Source of the DNA: Actinomyces radicidentis
GTDB lineage: Bacteria; Actinomycetota; Actinomycetes; Actinomycetales; Actinomycetaceae
DNA: 64,000 nucleotides
Direction: 5' to 3'
NCBI RefSeq assembly: GCF_001553565.1
Contig: NZ_CP014228.1
Span: forward strand, 2,480,001-2,544,000
Shown: positions 25,120-33,574 of the stretch, one piece after another
How the letters are laid out: the number at the start of each line of letters is the position of its first letter
Position numbering within the stretch: the stretch's first letter is position 1
The notes under the pieces: generated by a model
Seen by the model: only the letters and a program-made list of their open reading frames with translations
Told to the model about the DNA's origin: nothing
Database searches by the model: none
Program-made: the position numbers and the translations under genes

Positions 25120-26589
25120 GTGTCCGACTCGACCTTCCAGGCGATCGCCATGATCGTCTACTTCGTGGGCATGCTCGCCATCGGCGGGTGGGCCTACGGG
25201 CGCAACAACAACCTCGACGACTACATGCTCGCCGACCGCGGCCTCAACCCCTGGGTCGCCGCCCTGTCCGCCGGAGCGTCCGACATGTCCGGCTGGCTGC
25301 TCATGGGACTGCCCGGCGGCCTCTACGTCGGCGGTCTCGTCGAGGGCTGGATCGCCGTCGGACTCACCGTCGGCGCCTGGGTCAACTGGAAGGTGGTGGC
25401 CCCGCGCCTGCGCGCCTACACGGAGGTCGCCCAGAACTCGATCACCATCCCGAGCTTCCTCGACAACCGCCTCCACGACGACAAGCACCTCCTGCGCTGG
25501 GGCTCGGGCCTCATCATCCTGGTCTACTTCACCTTCTACGTCTCCAGCGGCATGGTCGCCGGCGGCGTCTTCTTCCAGTCCTCCTTCGGCATGGACTACC
25601 ACCTCGGCATGGTCCTCGTCGCCGCGATCACGGTCGTCTACACGCTCGTCGGCGGCTTCCTCGCCGTGTCGTACACGGACTTCGTGCAGGGCGTCATGAT
25701 GGTGCTCGCCCTCGTCATGGTCCCCGTGGTCGGCGTCATCAAGCTCGGCGGACCCGCCGAGGTCATCTCCGCGGTCAGCGACGTCGACCCGCACTACTGG
25801 GCCCTCATCGGCTCGACGACGACGGCGGTCGGCATCATCTCCTCGCTCGCCTGGGGGCTGGGCTACTTCGGCCAGCCGCACATCATCGTGCGCTTCATGG
25901 CGATCCGCTCGGTCGGCGAGGCCAAGATGGGTCGTCGCATCGGCATCGGCTGGATGCTCTTCGCCGTCGTCGGCGCCTGCTGCACCGCGATCATCGGCGT
26001 CGCCCAGTACAAGCGCGGTGACGGCCTCCCCGACCCCGAGTCCGTCTTCATCAGCCTCGGACAGCTCTTCTTCCACCCGCTCGTGGCCGGCTTCATGCTG
26101 GCGGCCATCCTCGCGGCCATCATGTCGACGATCTCGAGCCAGCTGCTCGTCACCTCCTCGGCCCTCATCGAGGACCTCTACGGGGCGATCACCAAGCAGA
26201 AGGTCTCGGGCGGCCGCCTCGTGCTCTACTCGCGGATGAGCGTCTTCGCCATCGCCGTCATCGCCGCGGTCCTGGCCTGGGAACAGAACGACACGATCCT
26301 CAACCTCGTCGCCTTCGCCTGGGCCGGCTTCGGAGCGTCCTTCGGGCCGACGGTGCTGCTCGCGCTCTACTGGAAGCGTCTCACCGCCAACGGCGCCTTC
26401 TGGGGCATGATCACCGGCGCCGTCGTCGTCTTCGTGTGGGGCAACCTGTCCGGCGGGATCTTCGAGCTCTACGAGATCCTGCCCGGCTTCCTGGTCAACC
26501 TCGTCGTCGCCTGGCTCGTGTCCCTGCGCGGGACCGTGCGCCCGGAGATCGAGGAGGAGTTCGACGCCGCCGTGGCGGCCACGCGCTGA
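25120..26589 (+). CDS. putP: sodium/proline symporter (SSS family, PutP type)
   Basis: This 489-residue integral membrane protein couples sodium entry to uptake of proline or a related solute. It has about 12-13 hydrophobic segments. LSAGASDMSGWLLMGLPGGLYVGG in the second segment is the PutP signature with the Asp and Ser residues that bind sodium, and LGYFGQPHIIVRFMAI is a conserved loop after the sixth. The GTG at 25120 is chosen because AGGAGG at 25110-25115 precedes it and MIVYFVGMLAIGGWAYG starts the first segment directly. A strong hairpin terminator follows. Confidence 0.93.
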   Translation: MSDSTFQAIAMIVYFVGMLAIGGWAYGRNNNLDDYMLADRGLNPWVAALSAGASDMSGWLLMGLPGGLYVGGLVEGWIAVGLTVGAWVNWKVVAPRLRAYTEVAQNSITIPSFLDNRLHDDKHLLRWGSGLIILVYFTFYVSSGMVAGGVFFQSSFGMDYHLGMVLVAAITVVYTLVGGFLAVSYTDFVQGVMMVLALVMVPVVGVIKLGGPAEVISAVSDVDPHYWALIGSTTTAVGIISSLAWGLGYFGQPHIIVRFMAIRSVGEAKMGRRIGIGWMLFAVVGACCTAIIGVAQYKRGDGLPDPESVFISLGQLFFHPLVAGFMLAAILAAIMSTISSQLLVTSSALIEDLYGAITKQKVSGGRLVLYSRMSVFAIAVIAAVLAWEQNDTILNLVAFAWAGFGASFGPTVLLALYWKRLTANGAFWGMITGAVVVFVWGNLSGGIFELYEILPGFLVNLVVAWLVSLRGTVRPEIEEEFDAAVAATR

Positions 26590-26638
26590 GACCCACGCGT
26601 CCGGGCGGTCTCCCGCACGTGCCGACCCGGTGAGAACG

Positions 26639-26681
26639 ACGACGCCGCCCGCGGACCATGACGGTCCGCGGGCGGCGTCGT
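26639..26681 (+). terminator. rho-independent-type hairpin after putP
   Basis: Arms 26639-26657 and 26663-26681 pair perfectly over 19 bp around the loop ATGAC. There is no clear T tract, as is common in high-GC actinobacteria. Confidence 0.8.
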
Positions 26682-26810
26682 GCCGCGGAGGCCGAGGTGC
26701 GCGGGACGCCTCCGCGCCGCACCGCGCACGCGTGCGCCCGGGTGGTGGGGGAGCCGCGTGTGGGCGGCTCGCCGGGGCCGGCGGAACTGGCCCGACGGTG
26801 CGGAGGGGGC

Positions 26811-26816
26811 TAGTGT
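26811..26816 (+). promoter_or_regulatory. -10 box for the riboswitch-led transcript
   Basis: TAGTGT lies 12 bases before the first base of the FMN riboswitch P1 stem, so transcription would begin just before the aptamer. Confidence 0.5.
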
Positions 26817-26828
26817 TCGAGCAGCACA

Positions 26829-26965
26829 CGTGCTCCGGGGTCGGTGAAAGTCCGAGCCGGCGGTGACAGTCCGCGACCCGAGAGCGTCCTCCGTCGGAGG
26901 CCGCGATCGGTTGAGCTGGTGGAACTCCAGCACCGACGGTGAGAGTCCGGATGGGAGGAAGCACG
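26829..26965 (+). ncRNA. FMN riboswitch (RFN element)
   Basis: The leader contains the conserved FMN aptamer blocks in order: GGTCGGTGAAAGTCCGAG, CCGGCGGTGACAGTCCGCGA, a variable stem (26881-26908), GGTGGAACTCCAGCACCGAC and GGTGAGAGTCCGGATGGGAG. The P1 stem is CGTGCT (26829-26834) paired with AGCACG (26960-26965). Binding of FMN normally switches the downstream gene off. The 154 bases to the start codon include a perfect 9-bp hairpin at 27080-27099 followed by the ribosome site, which could be the expression platform. Confidence 0.95.
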
Positions 26966-27079
26966 AGGCACCCGGCGTCCGCGCCGGTCGGGCCTGCCAG
27001 CGGCGGGCCGGGGCGCACAGCGCGTGCCGTGCGGGCGCGAGCCTCCGCCGTCGGCGGCCCGCCCGTCACCCCGGAGACG

Positions 27080-27099
27080 CCCGGGGCGAGCGCCCCGGG
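27080..27099 (+). promoter_or_regulatory. GC-rich hairpin in the riboswitch expression region
   Basis: CCCGGGGCG (27080-27088) and CGCCCCGGG (27091-27099) pair perfectly around a two-base loop. The ribosome site GGGAGA and the GTG start at 27120 come within 20 bases. It may act as a terminator or as part of the switch that hides the ribosome site; no alternative pairing was computed. Confidence 0.45.
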
Positions 27100-27119
27100 A
27101 CCAGCCGGGAGAACCACGA

Positions 27120-28013
27120 GTGAACCGCTCGACGCAGCACGCGACCGACGGCGCAGCCAGCACAGCCGTCCCGCGCAGCCCCACGCCCGAGACCGCGCCG
27201 CACCCCGCAGGACGCACGGCCGACGCAGGCACGCGGCGCCCGGGCCCGGGCACCGGCCCGGGCCCCGCCCTCGCCCTCGGCGCGCTCATCCTCATGGTGT
27301 GGTGGGCCGTCACCGCCTCCGGCGCCGTCCCCGCCGTCTTCCTGCCCGGGCCCCTCGACGTCGCCCGCCGCCTCGTCCTCGGCATCACCCAGGGCGGGCT
27401 CCTGCCCTACGCCTGGGTGACCCTGCGCGAGGCCGTCCTCGGCTGCCTCCTCGCGGCCGCCCTCGCCCTGCCCCTGGCCTGGGCGCTGTACCGCTGGCAG
27501 CTCTTCTCCCGCACCGTCCTGCCCTACGTCGCCGCCTCCCAGGCCGTCCCCGCCATCGCCATGGCGCCCCTGCTGGTCCTGTGGATCGGCTACGGCACGC
27601 TCCCGGTCGTCATCCTGTGCGCCTTCATGGTGTTCTTCCCCATCACCGTCACGGTCCTGCTCGGCCTGCGCGGCCTGGACGCCGACGTCCTCGACGCCGC
27701 CCGGCTCGACGGCGCCTCCGGGCTCGCGCTCGTGCGCTACATGGAGCTGCCGATGGCCCTGCCCGGGATCCTCTCCGGCCTGCGCACCGGCTTCACTTTG
27801 TCCGTCACCGGCGCCGTCGTCGGCGAGATGACGATGGGAGGGGAGGGCCTGGGCATGGTCCTGTCCCACCAGCGCGACGCCGTCGACACCACCGGCCTCT
27901 TCGCGACGATCGTCCTGCTGTGCCTCATGGCGATGACGATCCACTGGTGCTTGCACGAGCTCGAGCGCCGCAGCCGCGTCGTCGACGCCATGCGCGGGCG
28001 CCGCGCCACCTGA
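27120..28013 (+). CDS. ribX: ABC transporter permease under FMN riboswitch control (RibX-like)
   Basis: This 297-residue inner-membrane permease belongs to the binding-protein-dependent family (BPD_transp_1) related to SsuC/ThiX. About 55 Pro/Thr-rich residues precede six membrane segments. The EAA-type loop is LDAARLDGASGLALVRYMELPMALPGILSG. Position directly behind an FMN riboswitch and next to an NMT1/THI5-like binding protein identifies it as a likely flavin (riboflavin or precursor) importer, as in described RibXY systems. No ATPase gene is nearby, so it must share one. The GTG at 27120 follows GGGAGA. Confidence 0.82.
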   Translation: MNRSTQHATDGAASTAVPRSPTPETAPHPAGRTADAGTRRPGPGTGPGPALALGALILMVWWAVTASGAVPAVFLPGPLDVARRLVLGITQGGLLPYAWVTLREAVLGCLLAAALALPLAWALYRWQLFSRTVLPYVAASQAVPAIAMAPLLVLWIGYGTLPVVILCAFMVFFPITVTVLLGLRGLDADVLDAARLDGASGLALVRYMELPMALPGILSGLRTGFTLSVTGAVVGEMTMGGEGLGMVLSHQRDAVDTTGLFATIVLLCLMAMTIHWCLHELERRSRVVDAMRGRRAT

Positions 28014-28088
28014 CCGGCCCCCCACCGACCGCTCAGCCACCACCCACCTCACCATCGCCCTGACCCGTCCGTCCCGGAAGGCCCCATC

Positions 28089-29129
28089 ATGACCACCACC
28101 CCCGACGTCTCCCGCCGTTCCCTCCTCGCCGGAGGAGCCACCGCCGGAGCGCTCGCCCTCCTCGCCGCCTGCTCGTCGGGCACCGCCGCCAAGTCGGCCG
28201 CGAGCGCCTCCACGTCCGCCGGCACCGGCGGCTCCGGCCTCGTCATCGGCCTCACGTACACGCCCACCGTCCAGTTCGCCCCCTTCTACATGGCGCTGGC
28301 CGGCGGCAAGTACGCCTCCAGCGTGAGCCTGCGCCACCACGGCGCCCAGGAGGGCCAGTTCGACGCGCTCCTCGCCGGCACCGAGCAGCTCGTCGTCGCC
28401 GGCGCGGACGAAGCCGCCGTCGCAGCCTCCAACGGCAATGGACTCGTCGCCGTCGGAGGCTTCTACCAGGCCTACCCCGGCTGCGTCATCGTCCCCGAGA
28501 GCTCCGACATCACCACCCTCGCCGACCTCAAGGGCCGCACCATCGGCACCCCCGGCAGGACCGGCGAGACCTGGTACACGCTCGAGGTCGCGCTCAAGAC
28601 CGCCGGGCTCACCGAGGACGACGTCACCATCCAGGAGATCGGCTTCACTCAGCAGGCCGCCCTCGCCGGCGGCAAGGTCGACGCCATCGTCGGCTACTCC
28701 AACAACGACGCCGTCCAGATCGCGCAGAACGGCACGAAGGTCCGCACCATCGCCGCCGCCGCTGACGTCCCGCTCGTCGGCGCCTCGCTCGTCACCACGA
28801 GGGACTACCTCGCCGCCCACCGCGAGGAGCTCGCCGACGCGGTCACCGCCTCCGCCGCCGGGATGGCGCTGTTCGTCGACGACCCCGACGGCGCCGTCAC
28901 CGCCACGAAGAAGTACGTGACCGACCTCGCCGACTCGACGCAGGCGGCCAACGCCCGCGAGGTCGCCCTCGCCACCGGGAAGCTCATCCGGCCCGAGGAC
29001 TCGACGGTCGTCGGCTCCCTGCGCAGCGAGGAGGTCGGCGCCATGATCACCTTCCTGGGCGGCCAGGGGCTGCTCGGCTCGACCTCGCTCACCGCCGACG
29101 ACGTCTGCGACCCGCTGCTGAGTGCGTGA
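28089..29129 (+). CDS. ribY: substrate-binding lipoprotein of the riboswitch-controlled ABC importer (RibY-like)
   Basis: This 346-residue protein binds the transported ligand outside the membrane and delivers it to the permease. Its N terminus combines a twin-arginine-like SRRSLLAG with a lipobox LLAAC; Cys28 would be lipidated. The mature part is of the NMT1/THI5 (SsuA/ThiY-like) class: GLTYTPTVQFAPFYMAL, HHGAQEGQFDALLAGTEQLVVAGADEA and DLKGRTIGTPGRTGETWY. Together with the FMN riboswitch this points to riboflavin or a close relative as ligand, although the binding-pocket class also serves thiamine precursors. It follows the permease by 75 bases on the same transcript. Confidence 0.82.
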   Translation: MTTTPDVSRRSLLAGGATAGALALLAACSSGTAAKSAASASTSAGTGGSGLVIGLTYTPTVQFAPFYMALAGGKYASSVSLRHHGAQEGQFDALLAGTEQLVVAGADEAAVAASNGNGLVAVGGFYQAYPGCVIVPESSDITTLADLKGRTIGTPGRTGETWYTLEVALKTAGLTEDDVTIQEIGFTQQAALAGGKVDAIVGYSNNDAVQIAQNGTKVRTIAAAADVPLVGASLVTTRDYLAAHREELADAVTASAAGMALFVDDPDGAVTATKKYVTDLADSTQAANAREVALATGKLIRPEDSTVVGSLRSEEVGAMITFLGGQGLLGSTSLTADDVCDPLLSA

Positions 29130-29426
29130 GGGTGGCGCCTCCTGGGGGGCAACGGCTTTCGGAAATCGGGCGAGAGGCGCCGGTCTCGCGCGTGTGCCGC
29201 AACACCTGTGACATAGTTTTCGACGATATATCGGGCACGTGACATGAGGCATAGAAGTGACGATCGTGACGGCTCGTTCGCTCCCAGCTACATCTCGATA
29301 TCGTAATTCGTTTCGAGTGGCAGGTGCTCTGACCTGCTCATATGGTTGACCTCGATCGAACGACACAGATCGATAGTCATCGGCTCGTCCGGTGACGTCG
29401 GGATCGGTACCCATAGGAGGAACCAC
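29130..29426 (+). promoter_or_regulatory. AT-richer upstream region of the DUF2382 stress gene
   Basis: No gene is seen in these 297 bases, which are distinctly less GC-rich than the surroundings. The region holds two related palindromes, CGATATATCG (29224-29233) and CGATATCG (29296-29303), a possible -10 TAGTTT (29214-29219), a hairpin CAGGT/ACCTG (29321-29336) and a possible -35 TTGACC (29346-29351). AGGAGG at 29415-29420 is the ribosome site. The regulator is unknown. Confidence 0.4.
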
Positions 29427-30248
29427 ATGACCACGAACGAGCGTTTCGACACCATCCTCGACTCCACCGTCATCGACCAGGACGGCGACAAGATCGGCAA
29501 GGTCGGCCAGCTGTTCCTCGACGACCAGACCGGTGAGCCCACGTGGGTCACCGTCTCCACCGGTCTGTTCGGCACCAAGGAGACCTTCGTCCCGCTCCAG
29601 GGAGCCAGCATCGCCGGAGACGAGATCCGCGTCCCCTACGAGAAGGGCTTCGTCAAGGACGCCCCCAACGTGGACGTCGACGAGCACCTCTCCACCGTCC
29701 AGGAGGACGAGCTCTACCGCTACTACAACCTCGGCGGCACCACCACCGGCTACGCCGGCACCGAGCGCACCGCGGGCACCGACCGCGCCGCCGCCGGCCA
29801 CGTCGACGAGGGCCGCACCGCCGAGTACGCGGACCGCGACCGCGCCGCCCGCACCGACGCCGCCGACGGCTCCGTCGTCGCCCACGAGGAGCGCCTCAAC
29901 GTCGGCACCGAGCAGCGCGAGACCGGCAAGGTCCGCCTGCGCAAGTACGTCGTGACCGAGACCCAGTCCGTCGAGGTCCCCGTCCAGCGCGAGGAGCTGC
30001 GCGTCGAGCGCGAGCCCATCAACGAGCGCGTCACCGGTGACGACGTCATCGGCGAGGACGTCTCCGACGGCGAGACCATCACCCTCCACGAGGAGGTCCC
30101 GGTCGTCTCCAAGGAGACCGTCGCCACCGAGCGCGTCTCGGTCGGCAAGGAGACCGTCCAGGACACCGAGACCGTCCAGGCCGAGGTCGCCAAGGAGCAG
30201 GTCGAGGTCGAGGGCGACGAGTCCCTCCGCAACGGCCAGCACCGCTGA
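29427..30248 (+). CDS. PRC-barrel and DUF2382 (YsnF/AvaK) domain stress protein
   Basis: The 273-residue protein begins with a PRC-barrel-like domain (about 1-95; LDSTVIDQDGDKIGKVGQLFLDDQTGEPTWV), then a charged, Ala/Thr/Arg-rich linker (about 105-150) and a C-terminal DUF2382 domain (from about 153, EERLNVGTEQRETGKVRLRKYV) with repeated Glu/Val-rich strands to the end. Proteins of this make-up are common in Actinobacteria and often linked to general stress, but no biochemical role is settled. AGGAGG sits six bases before the ATG, suggesting strong translation. The acidic composition suggests a soluble cytoplasmic protein. It faces hisG across a bidirectional terminator. Confidence 0.88.
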   Translation: MTTNERFDTILDSTVIDQDGDKIGKVGQLFLDDQTGEPTWVTVSTGLFGTKETFVPLQGASIAGDEIRVPYEKGFVKDAPNVDVDEHLSTVQEDELYRYYNLGGTTTGYAGTERTAGTDRAAAGHVDEGRTAEYADRDRAARTDAADGSVVAHEERLNVGTEQRETGKVRLRKYVVTETQSVEVPVQREELRVEREPINERVTGDDVIGEDVSDGETITLHEEVPVVSKETVATERVSVGKETVQDTETVQAEVAKEQVEVEGDESLRNGQHR

Positions 30249-30268
30249 CCAACCGCTGACCCGGGGCG

Positions 30269-30397
30269 CTGAGCCCCGCCCCTCAGGCTCGCCCTGGGGC
30301 GACGACCGGGGCGCGACTGGACGCGCACCTGGCCGCGGACCTCGAGACCCGGATGCGCGAGCACGACGGCCTGCCGCCGCGCAGCGACCGCGGCTGA
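30269..30397 (+). pseudogene. possible coding remnant without a start codon
   Basis: One frame is open from 30260 to the stop at 30395-30397 and ends LDAHLAADLETRMREHDGLPPRSDRG, which has the look and codon bias of a genuine C terminus. There is no ATG or GTG in the open stretch. It may be the tail of a lost gene between the DUF2382 gene and the terminator, or chance in high-GC DNA. Its family is not recognised. Confidence 0.25.
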
Positions 30398-30464
30398 GCC
30401 CGCTTCCCGCCGGGGCGGCCGCACCGCACCTGCACCGCCCCCTCGCACGGGCGTGGCGCCGAAG

Positions 30465-30510
30465 GACGACGGCGGGGCGGGAACCGAGTGGTTCCCGCCC
30501 CGCCGTCGTC
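30465..30510. terminator. bidirectional terminator between the DUF2382 gene and hisG
   Basis: Arms 30465-30485 and 30490-30510 pair perfectly over 21 bp around the loop GAGT. The flanking genes converge on it, so it can stop transcription from both sides. Confidence 0.85.
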
Positions 30511-30534
30511 GTGCCCAGGGGCGTCGGGCGCTCC

Positions 30535-31380
30535 TCAGAGGCGGCAGGCGACGAGCGCCGTCACGAGGATGGCGCGGGCACCGACCTCGTAGAGCTCGTC
30601 CATGACCCGGTTGACGTCCTTGCGGGGCACCATGGCGCGCACCGCGACCCAGTCGGGGTTCTGCAGCGGCGAGACCGTCGGGGACTCCAGCCCGGGGGTA
30701 ATCGCCGTGGCGACGTCGAGGTCGTTCATCGGGATGTCGTAGTCGACGAGCACGTAGGAGCGGGCCCGCAGGACGCCCTCGAGGCGGCGCACGAGCGTCG
30801 CGAGGGCGGGCTCGTCGCGGTACTGCTCAGTGGTGATGAGGACGGCCTCGCTGGCGAGGATCGGCTCGCCGAAGGTCTCCAGCCCCGCGGCGCGCAGCGT
30901 CGTGCCGGTCTCGACGACGTCGGCGATGAGGTCCGCGACCCCGAGCTGGACGGAGGACTCGACGGCGCCGTCGAGGTGGACGGTCTCGGTGTGCACGCCC
31001 TGGGACTCCAGGTAGGAGCGCACGAGCACGTCGTAGGACGTGGCGACGCGCTTGCCCTCGACGTCGTCGAGGGTGCTCATCGTCCCGGCCGGGGCGGCGA
31101 AGCGGAAGGTGGAGCGTGCGAAGCCGAGGGGCAGGTGCTCGACGGCGTCGACACCGGAGTCCAGGAGGAGGTCGCGGCCGGTGATGCCGGCGTGGACGGT
31201 GCCCTGCCCGACGTAGACGGCGATGTCGCGGGGGCGCAGGAAGAAGAGCTCGACGTCGTCGGCCTCGTCGACCAGGACGAGCTCGCGGCCGGTGCGGCGG
31301 GTGCGGTAGCCGGCCTCCTTGAGCATGGTGGTGGCGGGCTCGGACAGTGAGCCCTTGTTCGGGACGGCGATGCGCAGCAT
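30535..31380 (-). CDS. hisG: ATP phosphoribosyltransferase, long form
   Basis: HisG condenses ATP and PRPP in the first step of histidine synthesis. The 281-residue protein is the long, allosteric form: two periplasmic-binding-like catalytic domains ([41 protein letters not shown]; the PRPP loop [15 protein letters not shown]) plus a C-terminal ACT-like regulatory domain from about residue 205, which in relatives binds histidine and gives feedback inhibition. It lies 87 bases after hisE on the same strand, as in mycobacteria, and ends at a bidirectional terminator. Confidence 0.97.
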   Translation of the reverse strand: MLRIAVPNKGSLSEPATTMLKEAGYRTRRTGRELVLVDEADDVELFFLRPRDIAVYVGQGTVHAGITGRDLLLDSGVDAVEHLPLGFARSTFRFAAPAGTMSTLDDVEGKRVATSYDVLVRSYLESQGVHTETVHLDGAVESSVQLGVADLIADVVETGTTLRAAGLETFGEPILASEAVLITTEQYRDEPALATLVRRLEGVLRARSYVLVDYDIPMNDLDVATAITPGLESPTVSPLQNPDWVAVRAMVPRKDVNRVMDELYEVGARAILVTALVACRL

Positions 31381-31467
31381 GGGCGTGGTGGTCCTGTCGG
31401 TGCGGGTGGGGCTGACGGGTGCTGGGGTCCCAGCAGGTGCTGGGGGAGCGGGGCGCGGGCCCGGCGC

Positions 31468-31731
31468 TCACAGGTACTTGTAGACGTCCTCGAGGCTGTA
31501 GCCCTTGGCGATCATCATGACCTGGGCGTGGTAGAGCAGCTGGCTGATCTCCTCGCAGGCGGCGGCGTCGGACTCGTGCTCGCAGGCCATCCAGGACTCG
31601 GCCGCCTCCTCGACGAGCTTCTTGCCGATGAAGTGAACGCCCTTGTCGAGCTCCTCGACGGTGCCGGAGCCGGCGGGGCGCTCCGCGGCCTTGGTGCTGA
31701 GCTCGGAGAAAAGGTCCTCGAAGGTCTTCAT
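31468..31731 (-). CDS. hisE: phosphoribosyl-ATP pyrophosphatase
   Basis: HisE hydrolyses phosphoribosyl-ATP to phosphoribosyl-AMP, the second step of histidine synthesis. The 87-residue all-alpha protein shows [18 protein letters not shown] and the second acidic helix [14 protein letters not shown], the magnesium-binding MazG-like motifs. The ATG at 31731 is chosen because the family N terminus ([11 protein letters not shown]) begins there and a leaderless -10 box lies seven bases upstream; upstream in-frame codons are low-complexity. It is encoded separately from HisI, as is usual in Actinobacteria, and heads the hisE-hisG operon. Confidence 0.96.
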   Translation of the reverse strand: MKTFEDLFSELSTKAAERPAGSGTVEELDKGVHFIGKKLVEEAAESWMACEHESDAAACEEISQLLYHAQVMMIAKGYSLEDVYKYL

Positions 31732-31738
31732 GGGCCCA

Positions 31739-31744
31739 AGGCTA
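31739..31744 (-). promoter_or_regulatory. -10 box of a leaderless promoter for hisE-hisG
   Basis: On the minus strand, TAGCCT is followed by seven bases and the ATG of hisE at 31731. Confidence 0.6.
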
Positions 31745-31867
31745 GCGGGCGCGCCCGTGGCGCCACCCGGCTTCCCGCTGGATGGTCCCTCACGCGCGAC
31801 TCGGCGCGCCTTCCGCGGGACGCCGCGCCGTGCGCGGCGGGGTGCCGGCCCCACACGTGATCGGCGA

Positions 31868-33574
31868 TCACTCGGCCCCCGCGCGAGCCGCTCGGCGCCA
31901 TCCCGACCGGAGGACCAGGAGCGCCACGACCGTGACGAGGACGCTGAGCAGGACGACCTCCGTCCACGTCCCCGGGTGGGAGGCGGCGACGGCCGACCAG
32001 CCCCACGGCGCCCAGCGCCACAGCGCCCCGGAGAGGGCCTCGTTGCCCGCCACGACGAGTGAGTCGAGGACCCCGAACACCGTGAGCGCGATCGCCGCGC
32101 CCAGCCCGAGGCGCTGCGCCACCGCCATCGTGACGGCCACGACCATCGCCGCCACGAAGGGGGCGGTCAGCACCGCGTAGAGCGGGGAACCGGAGCCTCC
32201 CGTGACGACCGGGGCGCCGACGGCGGCGACGACGCCCACGACCACGAGGACGGCGCCGAGAACGGCGGCTGGCACGGAGACGAGCGCGGTCACGAGGCGG
32301 CCCGGGGAGCGGCGGGTCACCAGGAGGCGCCACGGCTCGGCGACGGCGCGCCACGCCATCGTCCCGACGGCCGCTCCGGCGACCGGCACGCCGAGGAGCG
32401 CGAGGACGTCAGTGGCCCGTGCCGGCGAGTACACGACGTGGACGACGGCGACGGCGGCGAGGAGGAGGACGGACAGGGCCGCCCAGGTGCCCCAGGGCAG
32501 GGCCGGTGCCAGGGCGCGCGCCGTCGCCGGGCGGCGTCGGAGCCCGGCAGCGTCGAGGGACCAGACAGCCCCGTGGGGCGACGGCGCGCCGACGGCGCTG
32601 CTCGCGGGCCGGACGGTGGCGCTGCTGGGCTCGGCGCGGTCGGGACCGAAGACATCGCCGACGGACGCGGACGTCTCCGACGGTGCGGCGACGCCTCGGG
32701 AAGCCGACCGGCGGGACCCGCCGACGGGGCTGCGGCGCGCGAGCAGGGCCGTCCGTCCCGGACGCTCGAGCGCCAGGAGCGCCAGCACCGCGAGGGCCCC
32801 GAGGAGGAGGGTGAGAGGGAAGGCCGGCCACACGGGGAAGCCCCAGGCCGCGGCGCCCGGCTCGAGGTTGACCGAGTTGCCGTGCACGCCCATGAGCGGC
32901 AGGAGGCTGCGGACGGTCCACGTCCACGGCTCGACCGCCCACGACGGGCTCTCGGCGCGCACCGCGCCGACCGCGGACCACACGAAGCCGAGCACCGGCG
33001 CGACGCCCAGGGCCGCGCCCCGCAGGAGCCTGGCCGCGAGAAGGCCCCACGAGGCGGAGGCGGCCTGCGCGAGGGCGAGCAGGACCACGAGCGTGCTCCA
33101 CGTGCCGACGGGGCCCCAGCCCTGCCCGGTGAGCAGCGACTGCAACACGGCCGGGCCGAACACGGCCACCTGGCAGGCGAGGGCGCCGAGCGCGAGAACG
33201 CTGAGACGGGCGAGCACGACGCGGCGTCCGCTCACGTCGCGCCAGGCGGTGCCGCCCTGACGGCAGCGGCACTCGCGATACTCGGCGAGCGCCCCCGTGA
33301 GGGCCCCGAGCGGGACGAGCACTGCGAAGGGGTAGAAGGAGAGCCAGCCCAGGACGTTGCCGTCCCAACGGCCCTGCGCCGAGGCGAGGCCCTGACTGGT
33401 CGCGGAGGCGGCGAGGCGCACGTAGAACAGGGCCACGGCCAGACCCACGAGGCTCGCGCCCCAGGTGAAGGTGCGGTGCTGACGCAGCAGCTCGGCGCGC
33501 AGCACGGACGGGCGGCGGACGCGAGCGGCGCCGACGGCGGCCGGTGCGTCGAGGGTGGTGGTCGTGGTACTCAT
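31868..33574 (-). CDS. ABC transporter permease, large multi-spanning protein
   Basis: This 568-residue integral membrane protein has about twelve hydrophobic segments in two blocks (roughly 30-300 and 370-560), separated by a Ser/Arg-rich cytoplasmic-looking stretch near 300-370. No sharp family signature is visible; it looks like the ABC-2-like permeases encoded with CcmA/NatA-type ATPases. Its ATG at 33574 overlaps the stop of the ATPase gene by four bases, so the two form one exporter. A two-component system is encoded just upstream on the same strand, an arrangement common for peptide or antibiotic export and self-protection, but the cargo is unknown. Confidence 0.8.
   Translation of the reverse strand: MSTTTTTLDAPAAVGAARVRRPSVLRAELLRQHRTFTWGASLVGLAVALFYVRLAASATSQGLASAQGRWDGNVLGWLSFYPFAVLVPLGALTGALAEYRECRCRQGGTAWRDVSGRRVVLARLSVLALGALACQVAVFGPAVLQSLLTGQGWGPVGTWSTLVVLLALAQAASASWGLLAARLLRGAALGVAPVLGFVWSAVGAVRAESPSWAVEPWTWTVRSLLPLMGVHGNSVNLEPGAAAWGFPVWPAFPLTLLLGALAVLALLALERPGRTALLARRSPVGGSRRSASRGVAAPSETSASVGDVFGPDRAEPSSATVRPASSAVGAPSPHGAVWSLDAAGLRRRPATARALAPALPWGTWAALSVLLLAAVAVVHVVYSPARATDVLALLGVPVAGAAVGTMAWRAVAEPWRLLVTRRSPGRLVTALVSVPAAVLGAVLVVVGVVAAVGAPVVTGGSGSPLYAVLTAPFVAAMVVAVTMAVAQRLGLGAAIALTVFGVLDSLVVAGNEALSGALWRWAPWGWSAVAASHPGTWTEVVLLSVLVTVVALLVLRSGWRRAARAGAE

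Noticed and set aside
30037-31350. Plus-strand frame running from the DUF2382 gene through hisG
   Set aside because: It crosses a bidirectional terminator and mirrors hisG; the translated sequence has no family features.
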